The position numbers and the translations under genes are program-made. DNA of 64,000 nucleotides from Onstottus_B arcticum (GTDB lineage Bacteria > Acidobacteriota > Blastocatellia > UBA7656): the NCBI GenBank assembly GCA_038040485.1, contig JBBPIE010000012.1:1-64000 (forward strand), in the 5' to 3' direction. The notes beneath the pieces were generated by a model that saw only the letters and a program-made list of their open reading frames with translations, searched no databases and had not been told where the DNA came from. This document shows, piece by piece, positions 16,667 to 25,857 of the stretch (the first letter of the stretch is position 1; each line of letters starts with the position of its first letter).

Positions 16667-17057
16667 ATGAGCAAGACAAGTGATTTCATTTATGCAGACA
16701 CTGAGAAGATTGAGTCCTACAGCAGAGAAGAGTTTGATGTGTTGCGCTTCGGGGCGATCAAACTGGACAAGGAGGGAGTGATTCTTAAATACAATGCTTA
16801 CGAGGGTCGGTTGGCAGGGCGCGATCCTGGCGAGGTAGTGGGAAAGAACTTTTTCACTGAAGTTGCTCCCTGCACCAATGTTCAGGAATTTGGTGGTCGG
16901 TTCAGAGAGGGCGTTGAGAGCGGCAAGCTGTATGCGACCCTCCCGTTTAGATTTCTGTTTCCCGGTAACTCTATCCGATGTGGAAAGCACAATGCAGTCA
17001 GGCAACGATGGCCAGAGTGCCTGGATCTTCGTCAAGGAGAAGGCTGCATTGAGATAA
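16667..17057 (+). pseudogene. pyp: Photoactive yellow protein (PYP) homologue, frameshifted
   Basis: PAS-fold blue-light receptor family. Numbering from ATG 16667 (GGGAG upstream) is collinear with Halorhodospira PYP: Y42, E46, R52 and the chromophore-binding C69 (VAPCTN) are all at their canonical positions; T50 is Ala. FGAIKLD, GRDPGEVVGKNFF and GRFREGVESG match family motifs. At CCCGG (16961-16965, after P99) one extra base breaks the frame; continuing one base on gives VTLSDVESTMQSGNDGQSAW and IFVKEKAALR, the normal PYP C-terminal strands, ending at TAA 17057. Corrected length is 129 residues (family 125). Without correction the tail is out of family. No chromophore-synthesis genes (TAL, p-coumaryl ligase) adjoin. 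Confidence 0.8.
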
Positions 17058-17209
17058 GTGCGGCATACTCCTTTACAAAGCGCCGGACCGTAGAGACCAA
17101 ACTGTCGTGGATCAAAGCGCTACGTAGACAAATGCAAGCGGTGGATCGCAGCGAGAGTGCTTCGGTGATGTCGGTCGTCCGGTGTGCGATGCGCGGCGAT
17201 TGAGTTTCG

Positions 17210-20200
17210 CTATCCTACGCCGGCATTCTCGACGGGCGCTGACGCGAGAGTTTCAGCCTTCCATTCTGAGCGCGCTGAGGTGGCGGCGTTCTTGGGCTGA
17301 AACGGACGCGTCGGAACTCCGGCGTAAGAACGTCCCGCAAGCAGGCTCTCGCGTTTCATTACCACGCTGTGAGGCGCGACGTGAGTCCCCTCCCCGATGT
17401 CCGAGCCGTACAACAACACGGCAGCGCTCTCGACAGTTGCGCGGCGGCGTATCCTCACCCGGTCGATCTTCAGGACTCGGTCTTCAAACGTGTGAGCTTG
17501 AATATGACAGCTCACAGTCACCCCATCCTCGAAATCGAGCATATCCGGATCGACGACCTGCGCGAACCCGTCGCCCAACACCACCCGCCGCCCTATGCGT
17601 GCTCCCATTCCGCGCAGATACGATGACAACAACAGCGTTCCCTCCAGGAACGATAGAGCACCGCGCGCATAGATCTCCCAAGCCATATATAGAAAGTCCC
17701 ACCGGTTGCACCAGCAAGACCAAAAAGCATGCACGCCGGGGCGAACCCGCCCAAGCAGCGCCCACTTTAAGGCGAGAACCAGAAGACAGAAGAATGATAG
17801 GGCGCCGAGACTTGCCAGAGGCGCGACGATCAGAATCAGGTGAGCAGTTGAAACATTCAACTGAGCGTATGCCAGCAGTTTCAACCACACCGGCAAGATG
17901 AGCAGCGGTAGGATCGGCAGAGCAAACCGCAACGTCTCCCAAAACACACGGTTCGCGTAGAGGATTAGCGAGGGCTCGAAGGTGAGCTTACGGTCACACT
18001 GGATGACTTCACGTCGAGGGAGCTCGAACGGCGGATGGCCGAACCACGCGCTGCCTGGACGCATGGCTTCTTCATCCGCGACGGTGCAAACACCGAGCAG
18101 GAGATCGCTGGGCAGACGCTGACCGCCCGCTACTATGACGTGATTTCCGAGAAAGGTGTTGTCACCAAGCGCGGTGCTCGCAAGCGTCACTGCGCCACGG
18201 TGAATCCGCGGCCCGCCAAGATAGATGCCATCGGCTAAGAAACTCTTCCTGCCTATTTCAATCAACTCAGGGACTACATTGATGATGGTGCTGATCTCGG
18301 ATCCGCGTCCTATCTTCATGCCGGCGCTTCGCAGCCAGACCGGCCAAAGGAGCGCACCGGCTAGCCACTTGCCGGCGTAGTCGACCAACTGGGTCTTCAA
18401 GCAGACGCGCACGTAGGCCAGGCTCCAGAGGCTGATGACACCGGCGCCAACCCTTCCGAGCATTCGCGCGATGACGGCTTCAACAACCAGCATCAACGGT
18501 AGCGCCAGGGTAACGATCAGAATCGCTGCGCCAAGCAGGGACCCATCGAGCGAAGGCGAAGAAAGCCAATCCAAAGCGCGCACTTTGTCGACTTGATAAA
18601 TTAGCGCAAGGAGAGTCGCGGGAAGCATCAGCGAAGTTCCGATAGCTGTCATCAACGCGAGCCGCGCGGCAACCGTGACTATGCCATGCCGAAGGGGTGT
18701 CAAGACTGGCCGTCCTTCCGAGAGCGAAGGTCGCGGCGGCGATACACCGGCGGGCCCCGCCGGCACGCCATCCCAAAGCTCGCCTCGAGGAATGCGGCCT
18801 CCATCGGGCAACGAAGACAACGCCGTTAAGTACGCCTCCTCTTCAAGACAGGTGTTGCCGCCGAGACCCGATCGAGTATCGAGTGTGCTGCGATCACCCA
18901 GCGACACCGAACCGACAATTATCTGTCCGTCGTCGAGCTCGACCAGTCTCAGCGAAGCTTCCTGGCCAATCGTTACGTCGTCGCCGATTTCCAGGAGGTC
19001 CCAGCCACCATGCCGCAGGTTCACTCCCCTGTGAATGTGCACGCGGCGTCCAATGCGGGCGCCAAGAGCCCGAAGCGCCGCCATCTCAAAAATGGTTCCC
19101 TCAAACAATGACCACGGCACGAACCGCGCCGTATGCTGAACAATCCAGTTTCGTATGTAGAAGCTGCCCCAAACCGGCGCTCGCAACGGACGGTAGCGAC
19201 CAATCAGAATTCTTTTGGCGAGGGTTGTCACCAAAACCGCGACGGGCGCATAAACGAGCAGGCCGCCAAACAGTAGCGCCGGCGCCAGCAGCAGCACCGG
19301 TATGACGCCAATGGTTTTTATGAGATACGGCAGTGCCATGAAAGCTGCCAGGTAACCGAGTGACGAAGCAAGGATGAGAGTGCCAATAAGCCAGGCGGTC
19401 TGGATCGCCGTCGCGAGAAGCGCGTGGTCCTGGAGAACCAAGTCTTCCTGGCTCACAGTTTGTTCGCTCAAGTCCGGGTGTACTTGCCTGGCGAGTGCGG
19501 CGATGGTCCTTGACTCATACAGATCGCGCGCCGTAACCAACGAGGTAGCGGGATCCTCGCGAAGCAAAGAGATCAACTCGGCTGCGCTCAGCGAATCGCC
19601 GCCAAGATCGTTGAAGAAGTCGTCGTCGACCGAACAGTGAGGCAGCCGAAGCACTTCACTAAAGGCCGCCTCCATCCTTAATTCCATTTCACTGTTCGGA
19701 AGCGCGCGTTGCCCGTTTTTTTTGGGACCTGATGATTCGAGGATTGGAAGCTCGTTTCGGTTCAACTTTCCGCCCAGGTTCGTCGGCAAGCCCGACAGAA
19801 CGCCGAACCGGCTTGGAACCATGTAGCCTGGAAGCGCCGCGCGCAAAGACGCTTTCAGATCGTCGAAGGCCGGAACCTCGCGGCCGGCTTCCGGGACAAC
19901 GAAAGCGACAAGCGTTTCTTTCCCGCCGTTGCCCTGGACCCGGCACGCGGCTTCGCGCACACCGTCGCACTCGGCGAGCCGCCGCTCGATGGCTTCAAGC
20001 TCGATGCGATATCCGCGAAGCTTTATCTGTGTGTCTACGCGGCCGTGATAATAGAACCGGCCGTCGGATTCGCGATGGGCCAGATCACCAGTCCGGTAGA
20101 TGCGACCGAGCCTCGGATGCTCGGAAAACTTTTGAGCGGTCAGCTCGGGTCCATTGCGGTAGCCGCGCGCCAGACCGATCCCGCCAAGATAAAGCTCGCC

Positions 20201-21316
20201 CGGCTGGCCGTCCGAAACTTCGCAAAGCGAGTCGTTCAACACCCACGCTCGAAGCCCGCGAACCGGTCGCCCAATAGTCACCGGTTCGCCTTCTCGAACG
20301 TCGTCTCTAAGCGCGGTCACCGAACACTCGGTCGGCCCGTAACCGTTCACCAGCCGGCGGCCCTTCGCCCAGCGCGCTGCCACATCCGGCGGTAGCGCTT
20401 CGCCTCCGACATAAAGCAGAGACAAACCCGGCAATGCAGTCTCGGGATTGTCGCACCCCGTTGTGCGAAGCATCGTCGGAGGAGGGCAGAGAACCGTGAT
20501 GCGTTCACGCTTAAGCCACGCGACCAAATCCGGACCGAGCCGCGTGGTCTCGTCGTCCATCACTACGACCGTCGCTGCCGCTGCGAACGCGAGCCATGTT
20601 TCTTCGACCGATGAATCGTACGCGGAAGACGAACTCTGACCGACTCGGTCGTTTGGAGAAAGACGGAACTCTTCAAGGTCCGAGCCGACAAGATTGGCGA
20701 TGCTTCGGTGCTCGATCATCACGCCTTTTGGCCGTCCGGTCGTGCCCGACGTGTAGATGACATACGCAAGGCTCTGCGCTGTGACCCACGAAGGTTGCGC
20801 GATCACTCCAATCGTTGTAGCTGCAAGCTCGACCGATGCAGTCGGGACGCCTGCGCTCCCAGGCACATCGAAGACCCGCACGTTTGAAACCCCTGCACGG
20901 TTTGCGCGTTCCCCTCCCGCCTTGTCGGTCAGTAGTGCGATAGCTTCGGAGTCAGCCAGGACTTCTCGCAGTTGATCGTCGGGGAACGAGGGATCAATAC
21001 ACGTGTAGGCCGCGCCGGCCTTCAACACTGCCAACTGGCTTATGTAAAGGTGCTCGGTGGTTCGAGGTAAGAGGATCGCGACCACGCATTCACCAGCCAC
21101 GACCGTTCTCAGAAGAGCCGCCAACTCGTTGGATTGCTCGTTCAGTTCCGCGTATGTGAACAGCCGCCGTTCGGGGCGTCCGGTTCCGGGGGGGATGTCC
21201 AGCGCCGTTCGATCGGGCGATTGCCGCGCGGTTTGTGCGAAGAATTGATGTAAGAGAAAAGGCTCACCGGCGAATTGCTCACCGGCTGCCGATTTGATTT
21301 CAGAAAGCAAGGTCAT
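17210..21316 (-). CDS. Pls/PosA-type stand-alone nonribosomal peptide synthetase
   Basis: About 1368 residues. Adenylation domain (about 25-530) with YVIYTSGTTGRPKGVMIEH, NGYGPTECSV, GELYLGGIGLARGYRN, YRTGDLAHRE and LRGYRIELE; carrier domain with LGGDSLSAAEL, phosphopantetheine Ser about 575. Then a membrane C-terminus: several TM blocks alternating with left-handed beta-helix (hexapeptide) segments such as GARIGRRVHIHRG. This A-T-TM/LbH layout matches Pls (poly-lysine synthetase)-like proteins, which make amino-acid homopolymers or amides without a separate condensation domain. Substrate is not readable from sequence. ATG 21316 gives the expected N-terminus; the frame is open further upstream. 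Its 3' end is duplicated at 15574 and 14409. Confidence 0.88.
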   Translation of the reverse strand: MTLLSEIKSAAGEQFAGEPFLLHQFFAQTARQSPDRTALDIPPGTGRPERRLFTYAELNEQSNELAALLRTVVAGECVVAILLPRTTEHLYISQLAVLKAGAAYTCIDPSFPDDQLREVLADSEAIALLTDKAGGERANRAGVSNVRVFDVPGSAGVPTASVELAATTIGVIAQPSWVTAQSLAYVIYTSGTTGRPKGVMIEHRSIANLVGSDLEEFRLSPNDRVGQSSSSAYDSSVEETWLAFAAAATVVVMDDETTRLGPDLVAWLKRERITVLCPPPTMLRTTGCDNPETALPGLSLLYVGGEALPPDVAARWAKGRRLVNGYGPTECSVTALRDDVREGEPVTIGRPVRGLRAWVLNDSLCEVSDGQPGELYLGGIGLARGYRNGPELTAQKFSEHPRLGRIYRTGDLAHRESDGRFYYHGRVDTQIKLRGYRIELEAIERRLAECDGVREAACRVQGNGGKETLVAFVVPEAGREVPAFDDLKASLRAALPGYMVPSRFGVLSGLPTNLGGKLNRNELPILESSGPKKNGQRALPNSEMELRMEAAFSEVLRLPHCSVDDDFFNDLGGDSLSAAELISLLREDPATSLVTARDLYESRTIAALARQVHPDLSEQTVSQEDLVLQDHALLATAIQTAWLIGTLILASSLGYLAAFMALPYLIKTIGVIPVLLLAPALLFGGLLVYAPVAVLVTTLAKRILIGRYRPLRAPVWGSFYIRNWIVQHTARFVPWSLFEGTIFEMAALRALGARIGRRVHIHRGVNLRHGGWDLLEIGDDVTIGQEASLRLVELDDGQIIVGSVSLGDRSTLDTRSGLGGNTCLEEEAYLTALSSLPDGGRIPRGELWDGVPAGPAGVSPPRPSLSEGRPVLTPLRHGIVTVAARLALMTAIGTSLMLPATLLALIYQVDKVRALDWLSSPSLDGSLLGAAILIVTLALPLMLVVEAVIARMLGRVGAGVISLWSLAYVRVCLKTQLVDYAGKWLAGALLWPVWLRSAGMKIGRGSEISTIINVVPELIEIGRKSFLADGIYLGGPRIHRGAVTLASTALGDNTFLGNHVIVAGGQRLPSDLLLGVCTVADEEAMRPGSAWFGHPPFELPRREVIQCDRKLTFEPSLILYANRVFWETLRFALPILPLLILPVWLKLLAYAQLNVSTAHLILIVAPLASLGALSFFCLLVLALKWALLGRVRPGVHAFWSCWCNRWDFLYMAWEIYARGALSFLEGTLLLSSYLRGMGARIGRRVVLGDGFAQVVDPDMLDFEDGVTVSCHIQAHTFEDRVLKIDRVRIRRRATVESAAVLLYGSDIGEGTHVAPHSVVMKRESLLAGRSYAGVPTRPFQPKNAATSARSEWKAETLASAPVENAGVG

Positions 21317-21597
21317 CGAAATTGAGCTACCTCTGATCACTCCCGCACTCGTGCTTGAACGAGAGCGCGCCTTATGCAAACGCATTCGCCCGGGGCGAAC
21401 AGGGCTAATGCTGCACGCCGAATGAGCCGGCGCATTTGATGTCGCAAACTCTGAGGGTTCTTCGCAAGACTGCAAGCAACTGATGTTAGTGAATCATCTT
21501 TGGGTGATGCCGTTGTTCAGTTGCATCTGCATCGGTGAGAATTATGTTCTATTGAGCAGCAGGGCTCAAGCTATGTTTTAGTTTTGAGATGCTTTAG

Positions 21598-21698
21598 TAA
21601 GCCAACAGCTTTCGAGCAGCGGCGGCGATCTTATCAACCGAAGGCAGCATCGCCATCTCGAGCGGAGGGCTGAACGGAACCGGCACATCGAGCGAAGC
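21598..21698. repeat. 101-bp direct repeat, left copy (E1-beta gene end)
   Basis: Identical at 99 of 101 positions to 23605-23705, which is the coding 3' end of the E1-beta gene (stop at 23601). Here it is orphaned: the flanks match nothing of that gene. With the right copy it brackets the AAA/DUF4276 pair, as expected for an element integrated at a gene's 3' end. Confidence 0.85.
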
Positions 21699-21713
21699 CC
21701 TTTAACCTGGAGA

Positions 21714-22400
21714 TCAGCGATCAGTGAGTGATTCAAGCGACTGAACCCAACTGCTGAACAAGGGGCAGGCATCACGCAAAGCTTGCAGTCCCACCTCGGT
21801 ACATATTCGGGGAAGATCGGCATTGATGCCCTTACCTTTTTTATAGTTTGGAAATAGCGCGATAATGCGTTTTGATGGTGCACTGATCGGGTCGTCGTTT
21901 ATGTCTTCGCAGCCACCTTCTTCTTGCACTACCGCACGAAGATCTTGAGCGCGAGCGTCATTCCCAAGCAGACGGGCGGTTTCATCGGGCACCGCGAAAA
22001 GGTACGCCTCAATTTCGTAGAACTGGATATAAGGTAGGAATCGCCGCGCGCGAAAATCTGGCCCCATCTTTTCGGATACCTCGCTATGCATAGCCTGGCA
22101 TAATCTTGAGTGGGACTGAGGTAACTCAATTCTCAGTTTACTCTCTGCAAGACCGGGCCAATCCGAGGGCAGCCCGTACCGGTCGAAAAGGGTGGTGACG
22201 AAAGCGTCCGCGTCCTGCTTCAGAAGATTTGAGATTTCACGTTGAACCACATCAAAGCCGCGAATGCCTCCCTTATGGCCAGGCTTGCCAAGAAGAATTG
22301 GCTGGGGATAAATACCAAATGTGCTCAAGGTTGGTGTAAGAACATCGCGAACAAACGCCTGCTCAGTTTGGCCCTCAACAAGAACATACACCCTACTCAT
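21714..22400 (-). CDS. DUF4276 family protein (Toprim-like), putative defence nuclease
   Basis: 228 residues. N-terminal VYVLVEGQTEQAFV with the conserved Toprim-type Glu, then TTLFDRYGLP and QFYEIEAYLFAVPDE, the hallmarks of DUF4276. The fold is shared with Toprim nucleases of OLD-family systems. It overlaps the upstream AAA ATPase gene by eight bases. Such ATPase plus DUF4276 pairs occur in defence islands and are plausibly a split OLD-like anti-phage system; that role is inferred. The gene ends 15 bases from the left direct repeat. Confidence 0.85.
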   Translation of the reverse strand: MSRVYVLVEGQTEQAFVRDVLTPTLSTFGIYPQPILLGKPGHKGGIRGFDVVQREISNLLKQDADAFVTTLFDRYGLPSDWPGLAESKLRIELPQSHSRLCQAMHSEVSEKMGPDFRARRFLPYIQFYEIEAYLFAVPDETARLLGNDARAQDLRAVVQEEGGCEDINDDPISAPSKRIIALFPNYKKGKGINADLPRICTEVGLQALRDACPLFSSWVQSLESLTDR

Positions 22401-23472
22401 GAAGAGGGCTCCCCTCGATCACGTTCTTTTGCCAGAGTTGGCCCAAGCTATATTCTTGAAGCCAACTTTGGAGTGGCTCGGCCTCTAGTCGGCGGAACCG
22501 AGAGGAGCCGTTTGCACGATCTACAACAATGACTTCCTCGGGCTCGAAGGCGTCCAGGAGCGGCGCTGATTGGGTTGATACTATGATCTGCGATCGGTCG
22601 GACGCCTTACGTAGCATCGAGGCCAGCACCCCAAGAGCGAACGGGTGAAGCCCTAGCTCTGGCTCGTCGATGACAATGGCGCCTGGTGGGTTAGGCTGGA
22701 GCAGCGCCGCCGCAAGACAAATGAACCGGATGGTTCCATCGGAGAACTGGAATGGCTGGAATGGCGTTGAGTTTCCCTTCTGCCGCCATTCGAGCCGGAT
22801 TAGTTCAGCGGGGCCGCTCTGCTCTGGCTCAAGAATAAAGTCATCGAAGTATGGTGCGATGAGCTGCACGTGGTAACGTATGTCGGCGTACCTGTCTTTG
22901 TCGGTCTGCCTGAGCCGATACAAGAAAGCGGCGATGTTGCCCGCGTCCTCCTTCAACTCCCGCCAGTCGCGAAGTGATTGGTCTCGTCGCATCGCTGCAG
23001 TCGTACTCGTATCATGGAAATGATAGACGAACGAACTGAAAGCTGATTCCCACGGGGTATCCATTACGTCCGTCGACGGGGACTCAGCGATTCCTGCGTT
23101 CTCCTGACCACTCCTTAAGCGCCACGGCCCCTCGGTTAACAAATCGTCCAGTTCGCCGGTGAGCGTCGGCGTTAGAAGTAGGTTGAGCAAATAGCGGTCA
23201 TTCTGGTGTGATGAGGACTCTAAGTGGACGGCTATCCGTTTCGTGGCCTTCGGCCCATTAAAAAGAAAAGCATCAGCCTTGCCATTTTGTCGAACGAATT
23301 TGTCCAGATTGTTAGTGCCCTGCAAGTAGACGTTCAGGAATCGGAAGAAATCGACGAAGTTGCTCTTTCCAGCACCATTGGCACCGATCAGAAGGTTGAG
23401 CCCCTTAAACTCAAAGGCCTCTAAAGCTCGAATAGATTTGAACCCTCGAATAGTAATCTTTTCAAAAGCCAT
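22393..23472 (-). CDS. AAA_21/RecF-like ATPase of a two-gene defence-like pair
   Basis: 359 residues with an SMC/RecF-type nucleotide-binding fold: Walker A GANGAGKS at 30-37, ABC-like signature QFSDGTIRFICLAAALL, Walker B AIVIDEPELGLHP and an H-loop-like IIVSTQSAPLLDAF. Together with the overlapping DUF4276 gene it forms the cargo of the segment between the 101-bp repeats. ATG 23472 (MAFEKITIRGFKS) is the family-typical start; a GTG at 23490 is in frame. Confidence 0.88.
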   Translation of the reverse strand: MAFEKITIRGFKSIRALEAFEFKGLNLLIGANGAGKSNFVDFFRFLNVYLQGTNNLDKFVRQNGKADAFLFNGPKATKRIAVHLESSSHQNDRYLLNLLLTPTLTGELDDLLTEGPWRLRSGQENAGIAESPSTDVMDTPWESAFSSFVYHFHDTSTTAAMRRDQSLRDWRELKEDAGNIAAFLYRLRQTDKDRYADIRYHVQLIAPYFDDFILEPEQSGPAELIRLEWRQKGNSTPFQPFQFSDGTIRFICLAAALLQPNPPGAIVIDEPELGLHPFALGVLASMLRKASDRSQIIVSTQSAPLLDAFEPEEVIVVDRANGSSRFRRLEAEPLQSWLQEYSLGQLWQKNVIEGSPLHE

Positions 23473-23600
23473 AACGCTTAGACCTACCACTGACTCGACC
23501 GATGATAGCTCACCAGGAGGTCAGCACGCATCCTCGACAATCTAACACGCCGTCCTTCTGGCTTGCTCGATCTACAATGTTCAATCACCCCCGCGGCGGA

Positions 23601-24575
23601 TCAATAAGCCAAGAGCTTTCGAGCAGCGGCGGTGATCTTATCAACCGAAGGCAGCATCGCCATCTCGAGCGGAGGGCTGAACGGAACCGGCACATCGAGC
23701 GAAGCGACTCGCATCACCGGCGCGTCGAGATGTTCAAAGGCTTCTTGTGCTATGAGCGCGGCGATCTCCGCGCCGAAGCCCGCAGTCATGTTCGCTTCGT
23801 GAACGACAAGCGCGCGGCCCGTCTTCTTCACGCTCTCCAAAACGGTTTCGCGATCGAGCGGAACCAGCGAGCGCAGATCGACGACCTCGACTGACGATCC
23901 TTCGCGCTCGATGACGCGAGCTACTTCGACGCAGTGATGAACCGCTGCTCCGTAGCTGATGATCGACAGATCGCTGCCTCGCGTTCGCAACGCCGCGAGA
24001 CCGATCGGAACCACGTAATCGCCGTCGGGCACTTCTTCGCGATAGTGGCGATACAGAAACTTGTTTTCGAGATAGACGACCGGGTTGTTGTCGCGAATCG
24101 CGGCAGTCAGCAGTCCCTTCGCGTCCTTCGCAGTTGAAGGCAGCACGACTTTCAGCCCCGGTGTGTGCGCGAACCACGCCTCCGGGTTCTGCGAATGATA
24201 AGGCCCGGCGTGTATGCCGCCGCCAGTCGGGCCTCGAAAAACGACCGGCATCTGAATGCCCCAGCGGTAATAGCACTTCGCGGCATAGTTCACGATCTGA
24301 TCGAACGCGCACGCGATAAAGTCGATAAACTGGAACTCGACGACCGGCCGAAAGCCAACGGTCGCGGCGGCGCACGCTGCTCCAACAAAACCCGACTCTG
24401 AGATCGGCGTGTCGATCACGCGATCAGGCCCGAACTCTTCGAGAAAGCCTTGAGTGATTTTGAAGGCACCGCCGAACACGGCGATATCTTCGCCGAGAAG
24501 GAAGACGCTCGGGTCGCGCCGCATTTCGTCGCGCAACGCGGTGCTGATTGCTTGTAGATAGGTTAGCTGGGGCAT
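23601..24575 (-). CDS. 2-oxoacid dehydrogenase E1 component, beta subunit
   Basis: 324 residues, full length: LTYLQAISTALRDEM start, LLGEDIAVFGGAF, RVIDTPISESGFVGAACAAA and the C-terminal transketolase fold (HEANMTAGFGAEIAALIAQE). With the alpha subunit it would catalyse TPP-dependent oxidative decarboxylation of pyruvate or branched-chain 2-oxoacids. No E2 or E3 gene is nearby. Its last 101 coding bases are duplicated at 21598, so an insertion has used the gene end while leaving the protein intact. Confidence 0.93.
   Translation of the reverse strand: MPQLTYLQAISTALRDEMRRDPSVFLLGEDIAVFGGAFKITQGFLEEFGPDRVIDTPISESGFVGAACAAATVGFRPVVEFQFIDFIACAFDQIVNYAAKCYYRWGIQMPVVFRGPTGGGIHAGPYHSQNPEAWFAHTPGLKVVLPSTAKDAKGLLTAAIRDNNPVVYLENKFLYRHYREEVPDGDYVVPIGLAALRTRGSDLSIISYGAAVHHCVEVARVIEREGSSVEVVDLRSLVPLDRETVLESVKKTGRALVVHEANMTAGFGAEIAALIAQEAFEHLDAPVMRVASLDVPVPFSPPLEMAMLPSVDKITAAARKLLAY
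23605..23705. repeat. 101-bp direct repeat, right copy
   Basis: Right-hand copy of the repeat at 21598-21698 (two mismatches), inside the E1-beta coding end. The two copies are 2,007 bp apart, offset to offset. Confidence 0.85.
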
Positions 24576-24581
24576 CTCAGT

Positions 24582-24697
24582 GATTTTGGATTTTGGATTT
24601 TGGATTTTGGATTGGGGAAAGGGGAGCCCGGTGTTCTCTAAGAATGATGCTTACGATGCTTCCAGAATCCAAAATCCAAAATCTAAAATCCAAAATC
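24582..24697. repeat. Heptamer-array hairpin between E1 alpha and beta
   Basis: GATTTTG repeated four times (24582-24609) faces an inverted array of AATCCAA-type heptamers (24666-24697), able to form a long AT-rich stem with a ~50-base loop. The right arm includes the stop codon of E1-alpha. It resembles heptameric STRR-type repeats and may modulate the ratio of the two subunits' mRNA. Confidence 0.75.
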
Positions 24698-25844
24698 AGA
24701 AGTGTCCTCCGCCCGATCTGTCTTGCGCCGCGGTCAGCGCGGGGATTGCCGGCTTCTCGATAGGCTCGAAGAGGTTTGCGCGATCATCCGGCTTTGGATC
24801 GTGCGGCGAAGGCGCGAACAATCGATCGGTCACCGTTTCGGGCTTCGGATACGGGAGCGACTCGGCGTACTCGACCGCGGCTTCAACCTGACGCGCGGCT
24901 ACTTCGTCGATTCGAGTGATCATCCCAGCTTTGAACTCCGCGCGTTCGATCAGCCATCTACGATACATATCGATCGGATCGCGTTTCTCCCAAAACTCTC
25001 GAAGCTCAGCGGGAACGTAAGCCATATCGTCGTGCTCGCCGTGCCCTCGCCGGCGAAACGTCTTGAACTCAATCAACGCCGGGCCGTTGCCGTTTCGCGC
25101 GTGCTCAATTCCGCGCCGCGCCGCGTCGATCACTGTAAAGATGTCGTTGCCATAAGCCGTCTCAGCGTAAATGTTGAACGCGGGCGCGCGGTCCGCGACG
25201 TTGACGACCGGCATCTGCTTGTCGCAGGCGGTAGAGTACGCGAACTGATTCACCTCGCATATGATCACCAGCGGTAGCTTGTGAATCGAAGCGAAGTTCA
25301 AGCCTTCGTAAAAGTCGCCCGGGCTCGTCGCGCCGTCTCCAGTGAAGCACAACATCACGTTCGGCTTTCGCCGCATCTTGAACGCCAGTGCGTAGCCCGC
25401 TCCCGCCGGTATCCACGACGCCATCGAGCCGTTGTGATAAGGAATGATGCCGTAATTCTCGATGTCGGCGAGAAACAACCCAAGCTCGCGTCCGTTCGAC
25501 GGGGCCTGGTCCTTGCCGAACCACCGCGCCATCACGTGCCTCGGATCGACCCCTCGGTAGAAGTAAGCCGAGAGATTCCGCGCGACCATCGAGAGCAAGT
25601 CGGCCTTCTCAAGCCGGCTCGCACAGCCAACCGACGTAGCCTCCTGCCCCATGCCTAGATAGACCGCGCCAAAGATTTTCCCCTGCCGGTAAAGCGCGGC
25701 GAGTTTTTCTTCAAAGGTTCGCGCAAGCCTCATCGACGAATAGAACTTCAGCAGCTCTTCATCTTTGAAGGACAGCTCTCGCCTGTCGGTTTGAATCTCG
25801 TCGGGGTAGTCGGGTAGCGTAACTTGAGGTGAGCTGTCGGCCAC
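24696..25844 (-). CDS. 2-oxoacid dehydrogenase E1 component, alpha subunit
   Basis: 382 residues from GTG 25844, chosen because AGGAGA lies just upstream and because longer starts would run through the preceding gene. TPP-binding motif CFTGDGATSPGDFYEGLNFA ending in EVNQFA, phosphorylation-loop-like FRRRGHGEHDD, and FYSSMRLARTFEEKLAALYR near the N-terminus are characteristic. It pairs with the beta subunit downstream; a heptamer hairpin separates them. Pyruvate versus branched-chain specificity cannot be read. Confidence 0.92.
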   Translation of the reverse strand: MADSSPQVTLPDYPDEIQTDRRELSFKDEELLKFYSSMRLARTFEEKLAALYRQGKIFGAVYLGMGQEATSVGCASRLEKADLLSMVARNLSAYFYRGVDPRHVMARWFGKDQAPSNGRELGLFLADIENYGIIPYHNGSMASWIPAGAGYALAFKMRRKPNVMLCFTGDGATSPGDFYEGLNFASIHKLPLVIICEVNQFAYSTACDKQMPVVNVADRAPAFNIYAETAYGNDIFTVIDAARRGIEHARNGNGPALIEFKTFRRRGHGEHDDMAYVPAELREFWEKRDPIDMYRRWLIERAEFKAGMITRIDEVAARQVEAAVEYAESLPYPKPETVTDRLFAPSPHDPKPDDRANLFEPIEKPAIPALTAAQDRSGGGHF

Positions 25845-25857
25845 TGATCGTCTCCTG

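Noticed and set aside
17210..21316. NRPS adenylation domain as the p-coumaryl ligase for the PYP chromophore
   Set aside because: It has carrier, TM and LbH domains of the Pls/PosA type; proximity alone does not support chromophore activation.
23734..24375. 213-residue minus frame inside E1-beta
   Set aside because: Out-of-frame Arg/Ser-rich reading of the E1-beta gene.
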